Shown here piece after piece: positions 1-10,500 of a stretch of DNA of 59,622 bases; the stretch's first letter is position 1; every line of letters starts with the position of its first letter. A program made the position numbers and the translations under genes. The notes below the pieces were generated by a model. It saw nothing but the letters and a program-made list of their open reading frames with translations. It made no database searches and was not told the origin of the DNA. This stretch comes from Paraglaciecola sp. (lineage in GTDB: Bacteria; Pseudomonadota; Gammaproteobacteria; Enterobacterales; Alteromonadaceae). The DNA lies in NCBI GenBank assembly GCA_009993955.1, contig JAACSL010000025.1, positions 1 through 59,622 on the forward strand. The letters are read 5' to 3'.

Positions 1-75
1 GCATATTGCCTCAAGAAAAATAAGCCATCCCTTAATATTAGCGACGTTGAGAGAAATGCGATGGTGGCTGCTTAA
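1..75 (+). CDS. Possible 3' end of an unidentified gene, cut by the window edge
   Basis: Frame 1 is open from the first base to a TAA at 73-75, giving 24 residues that end in NAMVAA. The stretch is followed by an inverted repeat and then by the convergent end of glsA, as expected for a gene tail. The fragment is too short to recognise, and an open frame of this length can arise by chance. Confidence 0.3.
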   Translation, partial: AYCLKKNKPSLNISDVERNAMVAA

Positions 76-81
76 ACCGAT

Positions 82-110
82 CTCAGGTTACTTACTTGTG
101 CCAACCTGAG
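82..110. terminator. Inverted repeat between convergent gene ends
   Basis: CTCAGGTT (82-89) and AACCTGAG (103-110) form an 8-bp perfect stem with a 13-nt loop. It lies just beyond the glsA stop. Neither strand has a clear T-run after the stem, so calling it a terminator is inference from position. Confidence 0.35.
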
Positions 111-116
111 GGCAGA

Positions 117-1034
117 TTAGCCAGCAAACACAGACCACCCCGTTTTATGGGTTAATCGTTCTAAAGCCTCAGTACCAAGTTTACTATTGCCGATGGGGTC
201 TAATCCTGGCGACCACACAGCAATGGACGCCTTGCCTGGCGCAATAGCTAGTATGCCACCCCCCACTCCACTTTTACCGGGTAAGCCTACCCGAAAAGCA
301 AATTCACCCGAGCCATCATAGTGCCCACAGGTCATCATTAAGGCGTTAATGCGTTTGGCTCGACGTGGTGACACCACCGCATAGCCGGTGTGAGGATTGA
401 TGCCTTGATTGGCCAAAAACAGGCCAGCTGTCGCCAGTTGCTGAGTATTCATGGCAATAGAACAGTGGTGAAAGTAGATGCCTAATACCGCATCCACTGG
501 ATTGTGGAAATGCCCAAATGAGGCCATAAAGTGCGCTAACGAAGCATTCCTATCCCCCGTTTCCAGCTCTGAACGCGCTACCCGTTCATCAATAGCAATC
601 GTGTTGTCGTTAGCCAAAAACCGCACAAATTGCAGAATTTCAGCTAGGGTTTCTTTGGCTTGCCCTTGCATGATGGCATCGGCAATGGCGATGGCGCCGG
701 CATTGATGAAAGGATTACGTGGTTTACCTTGCTCGTGCTCTAGTTGCACGATGGAATTGAAGGGATCACCGGAGGGTTCTCGCCCCACGCGGTGCCACAA
801 GTTTTCACCCAACTTACCCAACGCAAGTGTTAGGGTAAACACCTTCGAAACACTCTGAATGGAAAACAAGGTATCAGCGCAACCAGCGCTGACCACCTGG
901 CCATCAGGTGTGGCGACGCTGATGGCAAATTGTTCAAGGTTGACCCGCGCCAATTGGGGAATGTAGGTCGCTACCTTGCCCTTGTCGGCACGGCTCAACA
1001 TTTGGCTGGCAATTTCATCAATAATATCTTGCAT
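117..1034 (-). CDS. glsA: Glutaminase (GlsA family)
   Basis: Cytoplasmic glutaminase that hydrolyses L-glutamine to glutamate and ammonia; about 305 residues, the usual length of the serine-dependent beta-lactamase-fold family. The SxxK catalytic motif is visible in [10 protein letters not shown] near residue 60, with the family stretches [10 protein letters not shown] and GKSGVGGGI further on. The frame can open at a GTG at 1037, but the ATG at 1034 is preferred, with GGGG about 7 bases upstream. It lies 41 bp after ilvA on the same strand, so it may be the last gene of an ilvD-ilvA-glsA unit. A link to nitrogen supply for amino acid synthesis is inference. Confidence 0.95.
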   Translation of the reverse strand: MQDIIDEIASQMLSRADKGKVATYIPQLARVNLEQFAISVATPDGQVVSAGCADTLFSIQSVSKVFTLTLALGKLGENLWHRVGREPSGDPFNSIVQLEHEQGKPRNPFINAGAIAIADAIMQGQAKETLAEILQFVRFLANDNTIAIDERVARSELETGDRNASLAHFMASFGHFHNPVDAVLGIYFHHCSIAMNTQQLATAGLFLANQGINPHTGYAVVSPRRAKRINALMMTCGHYDGSGEFAFRVGLPGKSGVGGGILAIAPGKASIAVWSPGLDPIGNSKLGTEALERLTHKTGWSVFAG

Positions 1035-1075
1035 CACTTACCCCACATCTACGCCATGTTGTAGCGAATGTTAGC

Positions 1076-2626
1076 TCAGCTAAACGCACCGTTCACATCT
1101 GCTAAAAAGAAACGATAGGCCGGGTTGTTGGTTTGCTCTTCGTATTGATAATCAAGGGCTGCTAAATGTTGGTCAAAATCAGCGCGTTGCTCATCTGCCA
1201 ACTCAAAACCAACTAATACTAAGCCTGCCGCCGCACCATGGTTTCGATAATGAAAAAGGGTAATATTCCATGTTTCGCCTAAGGTATTGAGAAACTTCAT
1301 CAAGGCGCCTGGATACTCAGGAAATTCGAATGAAAAAATATGCTCGTTTTGTAAGCTCGCTGGACGTCCACCTACCATGTAACGCACATGTAATTTAGCC
1401 ATCTCATTTTGTGATAGATCAAAACACTGGTAGCCATGTGTACTTAATTTATCACTGAGCTCAATAAATTCATGGCTACCCCCGCGCAGTTTGATCCCCA
1501 CAAAAATATGCGCTTCTCGGTCTGTGGCGTAGCGATAATTAAACTCTGTGATAATGCGACCGCCAAGCAACTCGCAAAATTGTTTGAAGGCGCCAGCGCG
1601 CTCTGGAATTTTAACCGCAAATACCGCTTCTTTTTGCTCCCCCAACTCACAGCGCTCTGAAACATAACGCAAGGTGTGAAAATTGATATTCGCTCCGCAT
1701 AATATGCCCCCAAACACACGTCCTTGACTGGGATGAGTTTTAAGATACTTACGGATCCCAGCGATAGACAACGCTCCCGCAGGTTCAGCGATCACACGTG
1801 TATCATCAAAGATGTCTTTTATGGCGGCGCATATTTCATCGGTGCTAACTGTGATGACTTCATCCACGTATTGCTGACATAGGCGAAAGGGTTCAACGCC
1901 GATGGTTTTCACCGCGACACCATCGGCAAAGATACCCACAGAGGGCAAGGATACGGGTTTACCCGCTTGCATCGCCGCTTGTAAACACGCCGATTCATCT
2001 GATTCCACGGCAATGATTTTAAGTTCAGGTTTGAGTTGTTTGAGAAACACGCTGATCCCGGCCGCCAAACCGCCGCCACCCACCGCAATAAACAGGGTGT
2101 CAATGTTGGGGTTTTGCTCCAACAGTTCACGGCCGATAGTGCCCTGCCCGGCAATCACATCTTCGTCATCAAAGGGTGCCACCATGGTATAGCCATGCGT
2201 TAAGGCCAAGCGCTGGGCTTCATCCTTGGCTTGGTCAAAACTAGTACCATACAGCACCACATCAACGTAACTGCCACCAAAATTGCGCACCGCTTCGACT
2301 TTAATGTCAGGGGTTGTTTCTGGCATCACAATGGTTGCGTGAATTTTTTTTCGTTGCGCTGAATAGGCAACACCTTGTGCATGGTTACCGGCAGAGGCCG
2401 CCACCACACCCGCTTGTAATTGCGCCGCCGATAAACTGGCGAGTTTGTTGTAGGCTCCTCGTAACTTAAAGGATTTTACCGCTTGCTGATCCTCTCGCTT
2501 GAGCCACACCTCATTGCCCAAACTGGCTGATAATTTATCCAGTTTGACTAGATCACTGTTCACCGCCACATCATAAACCGGCGAGAGTAAGATACGTTTT
2601 AAATAATCATTTGCACTTAAACTCAT
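1076..2626 (-). CDS. ilvA: Threonine ammonia-lyase, biosynthetic
   Basis: PLP enzyme that converts L-threonine to 2-oxobutanoate and ammonia, the first step towards isoleucine. At 516 residues it has the long biosynthetic form: a catalytic domain (about 1-320) with the PLP lysine K54 in SFKLRGAY and the phosphate-binding loop GGGGLAAG near residue 183, then two ACT-like regulatory domains (about 330-515) that in this family bind isoleucine or valine. Its ATG directly follows the ilvD stop (TAAATG, no gap), which points to one transcript and translational coupling. The two-domain C-terminus separates it from the short catabolic TdcB type. Confidence 0.97.
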   Translation of the reverse strand: MSLSANDYLKRILLSPVYDVAVNSDLVKLDKLSASLGNEVWLKREDQQAVKSFKLRGAYNKLASLSAAQLQAGVVAASAGNHAQGVAYSAQRKKIHATIVMPETTPDIKVEAVRNFGGSYVDVVLYGTSFDQAKDEAQRLALTHGYTMVAPFDDEDVIAGQGTIGRELLEQNPNIDTLFIAVGGGGLAAGISVFLKQLKPELKIIAVESDESACLQAAMQAGKPVSLPSVGIFADGVAVKTIGVEPFRLCQQYVDEVITVSTDEICAAIKDIFDDTRVIAEPAGALSIAGIRKYLKTHPSQGRVFGGILCGANINFHTLRYVSERCELGEQKEAVFAVKIPERAGAFKQFCELLGGRIITEFNYRYATDREAHIFVGIKLRGGSHEFIELSDKLSTHGYQCFDLSQNEMAKLHVRYMVGGRPASLQNEHIFSFEFPEYPGALMKFLNTLGETWNITLFHYRNHGAAAGLVLVGFELADEQRADFDQHLAALDYQYEEQTNNPAYRFFLADVNGAFS

Positions 2627-4474
2627 TTATTCGTCCAACATCGCAGCATTGCGAACGGCCCCTTTGTCTGCACTGGTGGCAAGCAAGGCATAAGCTTTTA
2701 GTGCTAAGGAAACCTTACGTTGTCGCTTTACAGGTTTCCACGGTTTAGCGCTGTTTTGCATGGCCTCACGGCGAGCTTGCAGTAAATCAGCGCTGATGTT
2801 GATATTGATAGTGCGGTTGGGAATATCGATGGATATGCTGTCACCTTCTTCCACCAACGCGATACCACCGCCACTGGCAGCTTCAGGAGAGCAATGACCA
2901 ATAGACAAACCTGATGTGCCCCCAGAAAACCTGCCGTCAGTGATGAGGGCGCAGAGTTTGCCCAACCCTTTGGCTTTTAAATACGTAGTGGGATACAGCA
3001 TTTCTTGCATGCCTGGGCCACCTTTGGGTCCCTCGTAGCGAATAACAACGACATCCCCTGCTACAACCTTGTCACCCAGAATGGCCTCGACTGCTTCATC
3101 CTGACTTTCAAAAATACGCGCGCGACCGCTAAATTTATGAATGGATTCATCCACACCGGCTGTTTTTACAATACAACCGGCTTCAGCAATGTTGCCAAAT
3201 AATACGGCTAGCCCGCCTTCTTCACTAAAAGCATGAGCACGGTCGCGAATGCAACCTTGTTGCCGGTCGACATCGGCAGTGGGATAGCGACAATCTTGAC
3301 TGAAGGCCTTGGTGGTGCGAATACCGGCAGGTCCGGCACGATAAAACTGCAAAGCACGTTCATTAGCTGGGTTAGTAATATCCCAGTCGCTGATCACCTC
3401 TGCCATACTTTTGCCCAATACATGGCGACTGTCGCCGTACAGCAAACCGGCTTTATTTAATTCGTTTAAGATGCCCAGCACCCCACCCGCACGATGCACA
3501 TCTTCCATGTGATACAGTGGGGTAGAAGGTGCAACTTTACACAAGTGTGGCACTTTACGAGAAAGGCGATCGATGTCGTCTAGGGTAAAGGGCACTTCCC
3601 CTTCTACGGCTGCGGCCAAGAGATGCAGGATGGTATTCGTTGAACCACCCATGGCAATATCCAGACTCATGGCATTTTCAAAGGCTTTGAAGTTAGCGAT
3701 ATTACGCGGTAATACACTGTGGTCATCTTGGTCGTAATAACGCTTACACAACTCAACAATTTGTTGACCCGCTTGGATAAAAAGTCCTTCACGATCAACA
3801 TGGGTAGCCAACATTGAACCATTACCTGGCAATGACAAACCCAAGGCTTCGGTTAAACAGTTCATGGAATTGGCCGTAAACATGCCAGAGCATGAACCAC
3901 AAGTAGGACAAGCAGAACGTTCCACTTCTGCACTTTGTGCATCACTGACATTGCTGTCTACACCTGCCACCATGGCATCCACTAAGTCGAGTTTAATGAG
4001 CTTGTCAGACAGTTTGGTTTTACCTGCCTCCATTGGCCCACCCGATACAAATATCACTGGAATATTTAAACGCATTGACGCCATCAACATACCAGGGGTG
4101 ATTTTATCGCAATTGGAGATGCACACGATGGCATCAGCACAATGGGCATTGACCATGTATTCCACTGAATCGGCAATGATCTCGCGGGAAGGTAAACTGT
4201 ACAGCATGCCGCTATGCCCCATGGCGATGCCATCATCAACGGCAATAGTATTAAATTCTTTGGCCACGCCTCCTGCGGCTTCAATGCTGCGTGCCACCAA
4301 TTGCCCCATATCTTTTAGATGCACATGCCCTGGCACAAACTGAGTAAAGGAGTTAGATACCGCAATAATCGGCTTAGAGAAGTCTTTGTCAGTCATGCCA
4401 GTGGCTCGCCACAGGGCACGGGCACCAGCCATATTTCTGCCTTGAGTAGTGGTTGCGGAACGGAGCTTGGGCAT
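2627..4474 (-). CDS. ilvD: Dihydroxy-acid dehydratase
   Basis: Fe-S enzyme that dehydrates 2,3-dihydroxy-isovalerate and 2,3-dihydroxy-3-methylvalerate to the keto acids before valine and isoleucine. From the ATG at 4474 it has 615 residues and begins [10 protein letters not shown], as in other gammaproteobacterial IlvD. This ATG follows AAGG by 8 bases; a GTG at 4483 is less likely. Cluster cysteines are visible at C122 in SNCDKITPG and in [11 protein letters not shown]. The C-terminal [11 protein letters not shown] is typical. It is the first gene of the ilvD-ilvA unit; ilvC, ilvE and the acetolactate synthase genes are not in the window. Confidence 0.97.
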   Translation of the reverse strand: MPKLRSATTTQGRNMAGARALWRATGMTDKDFSKPIIAVSNSFTQFVPGHVHLKDMGQLVARSIEAAGGVAKEFNTIAVDDGIAMGHSGMLYSLPSREIIADSVEYMVNAHCADAIVCISNCDKITPGMLMASMRLNIPVIFVSGGPMEAGKTKLSDKLIKLDLVDAMVAGVDSNVSDAQSAEVERSACPTCGSCSGMFTANSMNCLTEALGLSLPGNGSMLATHVDREGLFIQAGQQIVELCKRYYDQDDHSVLPRNIANFKAFENAMSLDIAMGGSTNTILHLLAAAVEGEVPFTLDDIDRLSRKVPHLCKVAPSTPLYHMEDVHRAGGVLGILNELNKAGLLYGDSRHVLGKSMAEVISDWDITNPANERALQFYRAGPAGIRTTKAFSQDCRYPTADVDRQQGCIRDRAHAFSEEGGLAVLFGNIAEAGCIVKTAGVDESIHKFSGRARIFESQDEAVEAILGDKVVAGDVVVIRYEGPKGGPGMQEMLYPTTYLKAKGLGKLCALITDGRFSGGTSGLSIGHCSPEAASGGGIALVEEGDSISIDIPNRTININISADLLQARREAMQNSAKPWKPVKRQRKVSLALKAYALLATSADKGAVRNAAMLDE

Positions 4475-4555
4475 GCTGAACACCTTTTTATGGTTGAAGC
4501 AGTGAGTGACTGCTTGATTATGTTAACTTGCAAATAACGTCATGGACTAAACATG

Positions 4556-4584
4556 ATAATAAAAACAGACAGGAGTCTAGGTAA
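4556..4584 (-). promoter_or_regulatory. Candidate ilvD promoter
   Basis: On the minus strand TTACCT (4579-4584) and TATTAT (4556-4561) are spaced 17 bases apart, about 80 bases before the ilvD start. A 7-bp stem-loop (AAGCAGT/ACTGCTT, 4497-4515) sits in the expected leader. No leader peptide rich in Ile, Val or Leu was found, so classic attenuation is not supported. The promoter is a pattern match only. Confidence 0.35.
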
Positions 4585-4741
4585 GGGTCCAGTCGCAAGG
4601 CTATTCAACACGAACAAGGCAGGCCAAGCAAGCCTGGCTATATGCTTTTTTCACTTGCCATATAACTTGGCCGCTATCACTCACCTTGCCTGATAGAGTG
4701 GGCTCTCTTATTATGGCTCATCAAAATGAATGGGAATTGGC

Positions 4742-5371
4742 ATGACGAGTTGGTTGCACTGGGTTGATTTGTTGGGGGTGGCCGTATTTGCCATCGCAGG
4801 TACTTTGATGGCGTATAAAAAACACATGGATGGTTTTGGCGTGATTGTGTTGGCCTCGGTTACTGCTATTGGCGGAGGAACGCTGCGCGATATGATTTTA
4901 GATCTGCCGGTGTTTTGGGTGCAAGATCCCAGTTTCTTCTATGCTATATTGGCGGCCGCGTTTGCCACCATCATCTGGCTGCGCACCCGCCAAACGTTTC
5001 CAATGCGGTATTTATTATTTGCCGATGCCTTCGGCTTAGCCTTTTTTAATGTAATGGGACTGCAAAAAGCCTTGAGTTATGGTGCACCACCTCTCATTGC
5101 TATTGGGCTGGGCACCATGACGGGTGTTTTTGGTGGTTTAATTCGTGATGTGATTTGCCGGGAAATTCCCTTGGTATTAAAAGGTGAGCTCTATGCCACA
5201 ACCTGTATCTTAGGCGGCGCCAGTTATGTAACTGCGCTGTTATGTGGTCTCAGTGTGCCTTGGTGCATGCTCATCGGTTTTAGTGTGACCTTGGCCTGTC
5301 GTTTAGCTGCGATGCGTTGGCACTGGCACTTGCCGGTATTTCAGGCCCATAAAGAAGTATTGGATGAATAA
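4742..5371 (+). CDS. TRIC-type / UPF0126 membrane protein (YicG-like)
   Basis: Integral membrane protein of 209 residues made of two repeats of the trimeric-intracellular-cation-channel fold. Each half has the family glycine stretch: AIGGGTLRDMI in the first and GVFGGLIRDVI in the second. About seven hydrophobic segments are visible. Bacterial members form potassium-permeable trimers in vitro; the role in this cell is unknown. An ATG at 4730 is in frame, but the one at 4742 has GGGA at the right distance. It stands alone, divergent from ilvD, and ends at a shared terminator. Confidence 0.85.
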   Translation: MTSWLHWVDLLGVAVFAIAGTLMAYKKHMDGFGVIVLASVTAIGGGTLRDMILDLPVFWVQDPSFFYAILAAAFATIIWLRTRQTFPMRYLLFADAFGLAFFNVMGLQKALSYGAPPLIAIGLGTMTGVFGGLIRDVICREIPLVLKGELYATTCILGGASYVTALLCGLSVPWCMLIGFSVTLACRLAAMRWHWHLPVFQAHKEVLDE

Positions 5372-5387
5372 GCTAAACACTGGACAT

Positions 5388-5416
5388 AAAAAAACCCGAA
5401 ACATTCGGGTTTTTTT
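5388..5416. terminator. Bidirectional rho-independent terminator
   Basis: ACCCGAA and TTCGGGT form a GC-rich stem with a 3-base loop (ACA), flanked by seven A on one side and seven T on the other. This suits termination in both directions between the convergent genes ending at 5371 and 5433. Confidence 0.92.
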
Positions 5417-5432
5417 AGCTATTTAGTGGCTA

Positions 5433-7307
5433 TTATTGCTCACGCACAACCCTAAAACCAATGTAGTTTGCACGGAATCTAGGCTCTAATTGCATGCGTG
5501 TAGACACTCTGGCTAGACGGGGAGCAAAATTCCAAGCGCCACCGCGTACCACACCTTCTTTGGCTGCGCTGCTGCTGGTTGTCCATTCCCAGACATTACC
5601 AACAGTGTCAAACAAACCAAAGTTATTGCGGGCAAATGATCCTACTGGGGCAGTGCTGATATTTGACCACTGACTGCCACACCATCCACAGTTTGCATTA
5701 TCGGTGCCGATGCCATCACCCCACCAATAATCAGATTCTTTACCGCCACGCGCGGCATATTCCCATCGTTCTTCAGTGGGTAATTTATACACTTGACTAC
5801 TAGACTTCGACATCCACGCGACAAACGCTTGGGCGTCACTGAGGCTTACACAGACAACTGGACTATTATCGCTTTGATTAAAACCGGGCGAACGCCAATT
5901 ACGATTGCGCTCCCAAACTGCTTGCCCTTCTTGGTAGGCTGCACAGCCTTTATCTTTTTCTGCATCGGTAACAAACTTGGTCGCCGCGACAAATTGTTCA
6001 AATGCTTTAACTGTAATTTCTGTTTCACTCATGCCAAACGACTGCTTGATGCTTTTGCTTTGCACCGGACGTTCGTTTTCAATACCTTTACCACTGATGT
6101 CTCCCATGCGAAAACTACCCGCTGGAATGACTACCAGTTCTGGACCGGGTATATCACCCGCCAGAATATCTTGAATTTTTTCACCCTTGCTAAAGCTGTA
6201 TTTGGCTTTATCTAATTCTAAGCGCAGTGTAGTGGGTTCTTTTAGGGTAATGGACTGACGACTGGATTGATAACCACGTTTGACAATTTCTACATCATGT
6301 TCACCGGCAGGCAACATCACTTGCAATTTAGTGGAACCGTAGCTGACCCCATCAATAAAAACTTCATCGTCAACAACGTTTGAACGCACAGTGAGCTCGT
6401 ACATGACTGAACCGTCAGCAGGGGCAGCTTTGGCCTTTTCAATCACGGCCTGTTTGCTCGCTTCGCTGCCCGCATTGGCAATACAGTAGCGTTTATCGAG
6501 GCCTAATAAATCACAGCCCTCAGCACGTTTGAGATTGCCTTGTAGTTCAAGGTTCATTTTCACGTTGTAGTTGCCTTGACCACTGAAATTACTGTCAGCC
6601 ACTTCACTACGCAGTACTTGCACGTACACGTCTGACGACTGACGACGGGCGCTGGCGGCCACCGCATCACTCAGGCTGTCATATAGATTGTCTAAGAAAT
6701 GCTTGGATGCTTTTTGTTTGGCAAGTCCCTTACCACGCTCAGCACACTTGCTGATGGTTTCATCTTTGTCACAGACGATATTATGACTCACTACGACGGC
6801 TTCTTTACGATTAAATTCTTGGTAGAGTCTCTCGACTCTTGCGCTATTTAGCTGCTCTTTGAGGCCTTCGATGGTGTTCAGTAAGCTGTGTTTGGACAGT
6901 TGCATTTTTTCAACATCTTGCAATTTGTTCTGCCACTCATTGTATTTTGCCGTGATCGCATCTTTGATAGCGACATGTGTTCTAACGGCTTTGGCGTAGG
7001 ATGCTTTCACGCTGCTGATATCTAACTCAGGGTTATCTATCATTTTTTCATATTGCGCATTCATCTCGAGTAAAGCGGTTTGGCGGTCTGCATCGGCTAA
7101 GGTAACATTTTTGCGCAGCCCATCGAGATCCCACTCCAATTTACTAGCTGCATCAACTTCTGCCTGTAAGTTCTTGTTATAGTTATTAAATTCAGATTGT
7201 TTAGCGGCAATTTTTTGCTCAATATCAGCGACTGTGAGATCAGCGGCAAAAACAATATTACAAAGTGACAGGGCAACAATACAGGTCAGTTGTGCTATTT
7301 GATTCAT
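5433..7307 (-). CDS. Secreted coiled-coil / PEGA / FGE-sulfatase-domain protein
   Basis: A 624-residue exported protein of unknown role. Residues 1-22 form a signal peptide (cleavage likely after NIVFA). Residues about 25-170 are charged, heptad-like coiled coil. A PEGA-type beta domain spans about 305-365 (VFIDGVSYGSTKL, LPAGEHDVEIVKRGY). Residues about 388-624 are a formylglycine-generating-enzyme/sulfatase-modifying fold, with IPAGSFRMGD, LPTEERWEYAARGG, NVWEWTTS and RGGAWNFAPR. Such proteins are mostly non-catalytic binding modules. A GGAA Shine-Dalgarno site precedes the ATG. It follows mshQ on the same strand after a 231-bp gap, so it may be independent of the pilus operon. Confidence 0.85.
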   Translation of the reverse strand: MNQIAQLTCIVALSLCNIVFAADLTVADIEQKIAAKQSEFNNYNKNLQAEVDAASKLEWDLDGLRKNVTLADADRQTALLEMNAQYEKMIDNPELDISSVKASYAKAVRTHVAIKDAITAKYNEWQNKLQDVEKMQLSKHSLLNTIEGLKEQLNSARVERLYQEFNRKEAVVVSHNIVCDKDETISKCAERGKGLAKQKASKHFLDNLYDSLSDAVAASARRQSSDVYVQVLRSEVADSNFSGQGNYNVKMNLELQGNLKRAEGCDLLGLDKRYCIANAGSEASKQAVIEKAKAAPADGSVMYELTVRSNVVDDEVFIDGVSYGSTKLQVMLPAGEHDVEIVKRGYQSSRQSITLKEPTTLRLELDKAKYSFSKGEKIQDILAGDIPGPELVVIPAGSFRMGDISGKGIENERPVQSKSIKQSFGMSETEITVKAFEQFVAATKFVTDAEKDKGCAAYQEGQAVWERNRNWRSPGFNQSDNSPVVCVSLSDAQAFVAWMSKSSSQVYKLPTEERWEYAARGGKESDYWWGDGIGTDNANCGWCGSQWSNISTAPVGSFARNNFGLFDTVGNVWEWTTSSSAAKEGVVRGGAWNFAPRLARVSTRMQLEPRFRANYIGFRVVREQ

Positions 7308-7339
7308 TATGTGGTTCCAAGCTGATTACCAACAGGTAA

Positions 7340-7510
7340 GCTATTGTTCTGGCGTTGTTGCAGTTACGCGCATATTCATGCCCAATTCCTGCTACTTCAG
7401 CAGCCTATGCTATTGAGTTACAACAAAAAGCGCAAGACCCAAAGGGAAAGACTGTGCATTATCCTTTGGGTAATCAAGCCAATGTTGCGGTTTTATCGCA
7501 GTTAATATGA
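7340..7510 (+). pseudogene. Possible decayed gene tail
   Basis: Between mshQ and the FGE-domain gene, one plus-strand frame is open from just after a TAA at 7337 to a TGA at 7508-7510. From about 7394 on it reads like protein (for example IELQQKAQDPKGKTVHYPLG). There is no start codon or ribosome site. It could be the relic of a deleted gene or chance; the family is not recognised. The same stretch holds an imperfect transcript hairpin (CCCAAAGG 7438-7445, CCTTTGGG 7463-7470) downstream of mshQ. Confidence 0.25.
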
Positions 7511-7538
7511 TTTAACGTGCTTATTACTCGGTACATTC

Positions 7539-10500
7539 TTAATTAAACACTTCACGCCATTGAATGACACGGTCGTTGCCACGGTATAAACCAAAACTGA
7601 GTACCGAACTGGGGTAATCAATGGTTCCAGTGCCACTACAACTGCTCGTTTGGTTACAGATCTGACCGTCGCCATTCCAGTCAAAGTTTAAGTGTTTTGG
7701 CCAGGCTAGCAGATCACTTTGTGGATTTAAACGCAGTAACACTTCACCCACTTGACCTGGGGCACTTAACAAAAAATCACCTGCATCATCGGCTTGACCG
7801 AGACTCAACACCCCATTACTGCTAATTGGGTTAATGAGGTCGGTTAAATCAGCACCGCTTCCATAGACTGACAACAATAAACTGCCAGCACTTTCACTGA
7901 AATTAATTGAAGTCTCATTGTCACTGGTGAATACCTGCCAACGTCCGGCGAGATAATGTTCAACCGCAAATCCTGCGTTTAATGCCTCGTTTTCTGGCCC
8001 ATAAGCACTGTACAAGGCAAACCGACCAAAGTGCAGGTTGGCTCCCGAAACGTCACCCATGACGTAATTGTTGCAACTTGCATCTGCATAATCGTCACGC
8101 ACACAAATACCATTTAGATCGGTGAGGAAATTAACACTAAAGGTCAGATCAATTTTTACTGCAAAAGGCTCAACTGGTGCGATTAATGCGCCGCTATCAT
8201 TCACTTTGGCGTAGCGTAGCGATGCATCGGGGATCAGCACACTCGCCGAACCATCATACTCGGCATTATTGACGATCAGCGGTAAGCCCCCTTTTGATTC
8301 CACCACAAACTGACCAGGATAGGCAGGTACATTAGATTCTAGGTAAGTGAGGTTATCGCCGGTATTAACGTCTGCAAGTGCAGGCCGATAGAGCCACAAG
8401 TCTTTGGCATAATTAGTGCTAATGTTATTCAACGCATTCATTGCGCTTAGGCTAAATCCCGGTTCTTGGGAGAAGCTCAGACTTTGTTCGATATAGCTAA
8501 ACCCCAGATGCACGTTTTGTAACTGTGCTAATTCTTCCAATGGCGTCAGGCGATAATAGGCCGGAATAAAGGGTGTTAAGATCACTGGCGCCGTTGTTGC
8601 AATGACATGCCCCTTGTAGTTGAAGTCACGTACATCTAAGGAAATAACCCCGGTTTCTGTGTAATACGCATTGTTTTCGCTATATTGCCCATCGTTAAAC
8701 GGCAGACTACCCGTTGCATGAAAATCGTTGTCTTGTGCACCACTGATCAACCTCAAGGGGCTGTTAGAGTAGACAAATTCACCATTGCGACTGCCCGTTT
8801 CACTCAGGGCAGGTTGGCTACGCAAGCGTTTGATGTGTAAATCTTCTGCCACATAATTAGGCAGCACAGTGCCATTCGCCCCGACTGCCGCAATGCGCAA
8901 GGTAAGTGGTGCTGCTGCTTTAATTTGGCCATTTTGCAAAGAGCTGACGGGCTCGTCTATCTGCAGGTTCAGTCTTTGCGGGTAGACCACAAACTGGCTA
9001 CTCCCTGACTCAATCCTTACCCCCGAAATAACCGCCTGCGCTGCTAAACTAATTTGCCCAGCGTCATCGAACTTGAAGGTGGCGAAATCAGCCACGCCAT
9101 CACTGTTAAAGTTGAGGTTCACACTTTGAGCGATGTCCTCTGTCAAACTGATGCTGTCGTATCGCAATGGGGTTTTACAGCTACTAGGTTCATCGCAGGA
9201 GAAACTCAAATTTATCGAGTTATTTCCGCTTAACAGAGGCTTACATACACCACTGTCATCTTTCACCGCACGTAACTTGATGCCACTAAAATTAGTTTCT
9301 GCGACTACGTCTGACAAGGGTGAACCGAGGGCGCTATTTAAAAATTGAAAACCCGCATTGCTAAATTGAATATTGCAGGTTTCAGTGCCCCCCACAAAAC
9401 AACGCAGGGGAGCATCAGGATTTGCACTCACTTTGCTGAACGAATAAGTACCGGCGGTGCTCACTGCCAAGCTTTTGTTGGTAGAGCCGACAAAACTGAA
9501 GCTATTGCCGCCTACCCAACCACTTGGACTTAAATTGAGTGTAGCCAGCTCGCTACTCAATGCACTGCACGTCGTATCCAAACAAGCTTTGATTATCACT
9601 GGCTCGCTTTCACAGGTTAGTGCCTGGCCATCGTGCTCAATGCGATAGTGGTTGACTGCCGCACAGGTTGTGCGGTCATCTCTATCCGCGATTATTTGCC
9701 CGCTGGTTTGTGCGTAGGCGTACAGGCGCAAATCATCGAATTGCCCATTGGCAGAATTTGCACTGCTGCCAAAGGTAAAATAATCCGTACGATTATCTCC
9801 CAAATAAATCGTGCCAAAATCAGCAATATTGTCCACCAAACTTGGGCTGCGTTGATACGTAACTGACTGGGCAGCACCGTTAACATAAATGGTTAAGGTT
9901 TCTGCCGGCATATTCCAACTGATGGCGATATGTGTCCATTCACCTGCTGCACGACTAGAAGTCGCAGTGGTGGCCACCAAGTGTTTATCTTCTGCATCTT
10001 CCAAACCAAACTGCAAACTGCCATTACCAAGCAGCACAAGAAAAAAATGTTTATTAGGGTCACTGGTTGTTGAGGTGCGCGTTGAGGCATCTAACAACTG
10101 CCGCGCCACACCGCTATTCCAAGGGGCATTAGCTTGATACCAGAAAGAGATGGTGCCAATGTTGCCCAATGCGTTGAGGTCAACTTGGGTATCTACTGCA
10201 TCTTTTATGGCACTGCTACGATTATCCGGCACACTCACCATGCGACAGGCAATTTGATCGGTATTTAACAAGGAAGCAATAACACCGGTGGGTGACGCAT
10301 GCCGAAGATTACCGCTGCTGTCCAAAATACTGCCCGCACCAGAAAAAACCTCCTGCTCAAAATGGTAAGTGGCAAAAGGAGCAACAATACAGGGCGACAC
10401 GTTGGCAGCATCAGCCGCAATTTGGCTTTGCGTTTGTTGAAAATCATAGACGCGCACGTCATCAAACTGACCATTAGCCGAATAACCTGTGCTGCCATAA

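Noticed and set aside
4484-4729. Attenuation leader peptide for ilvD
   Set aside because: Short open frames here (for example MTLFAS) are not enriched in Ile, Val or Leu and are not followed by alternative hairpins with a T-run.
5433-5800. Diversity-generating retroelement target (variable FGE/C-lectin C-terminus)
   Set aside because: The fold is right, but no reverse transcriptase, template repeat or adenine-biased copy is in the window.
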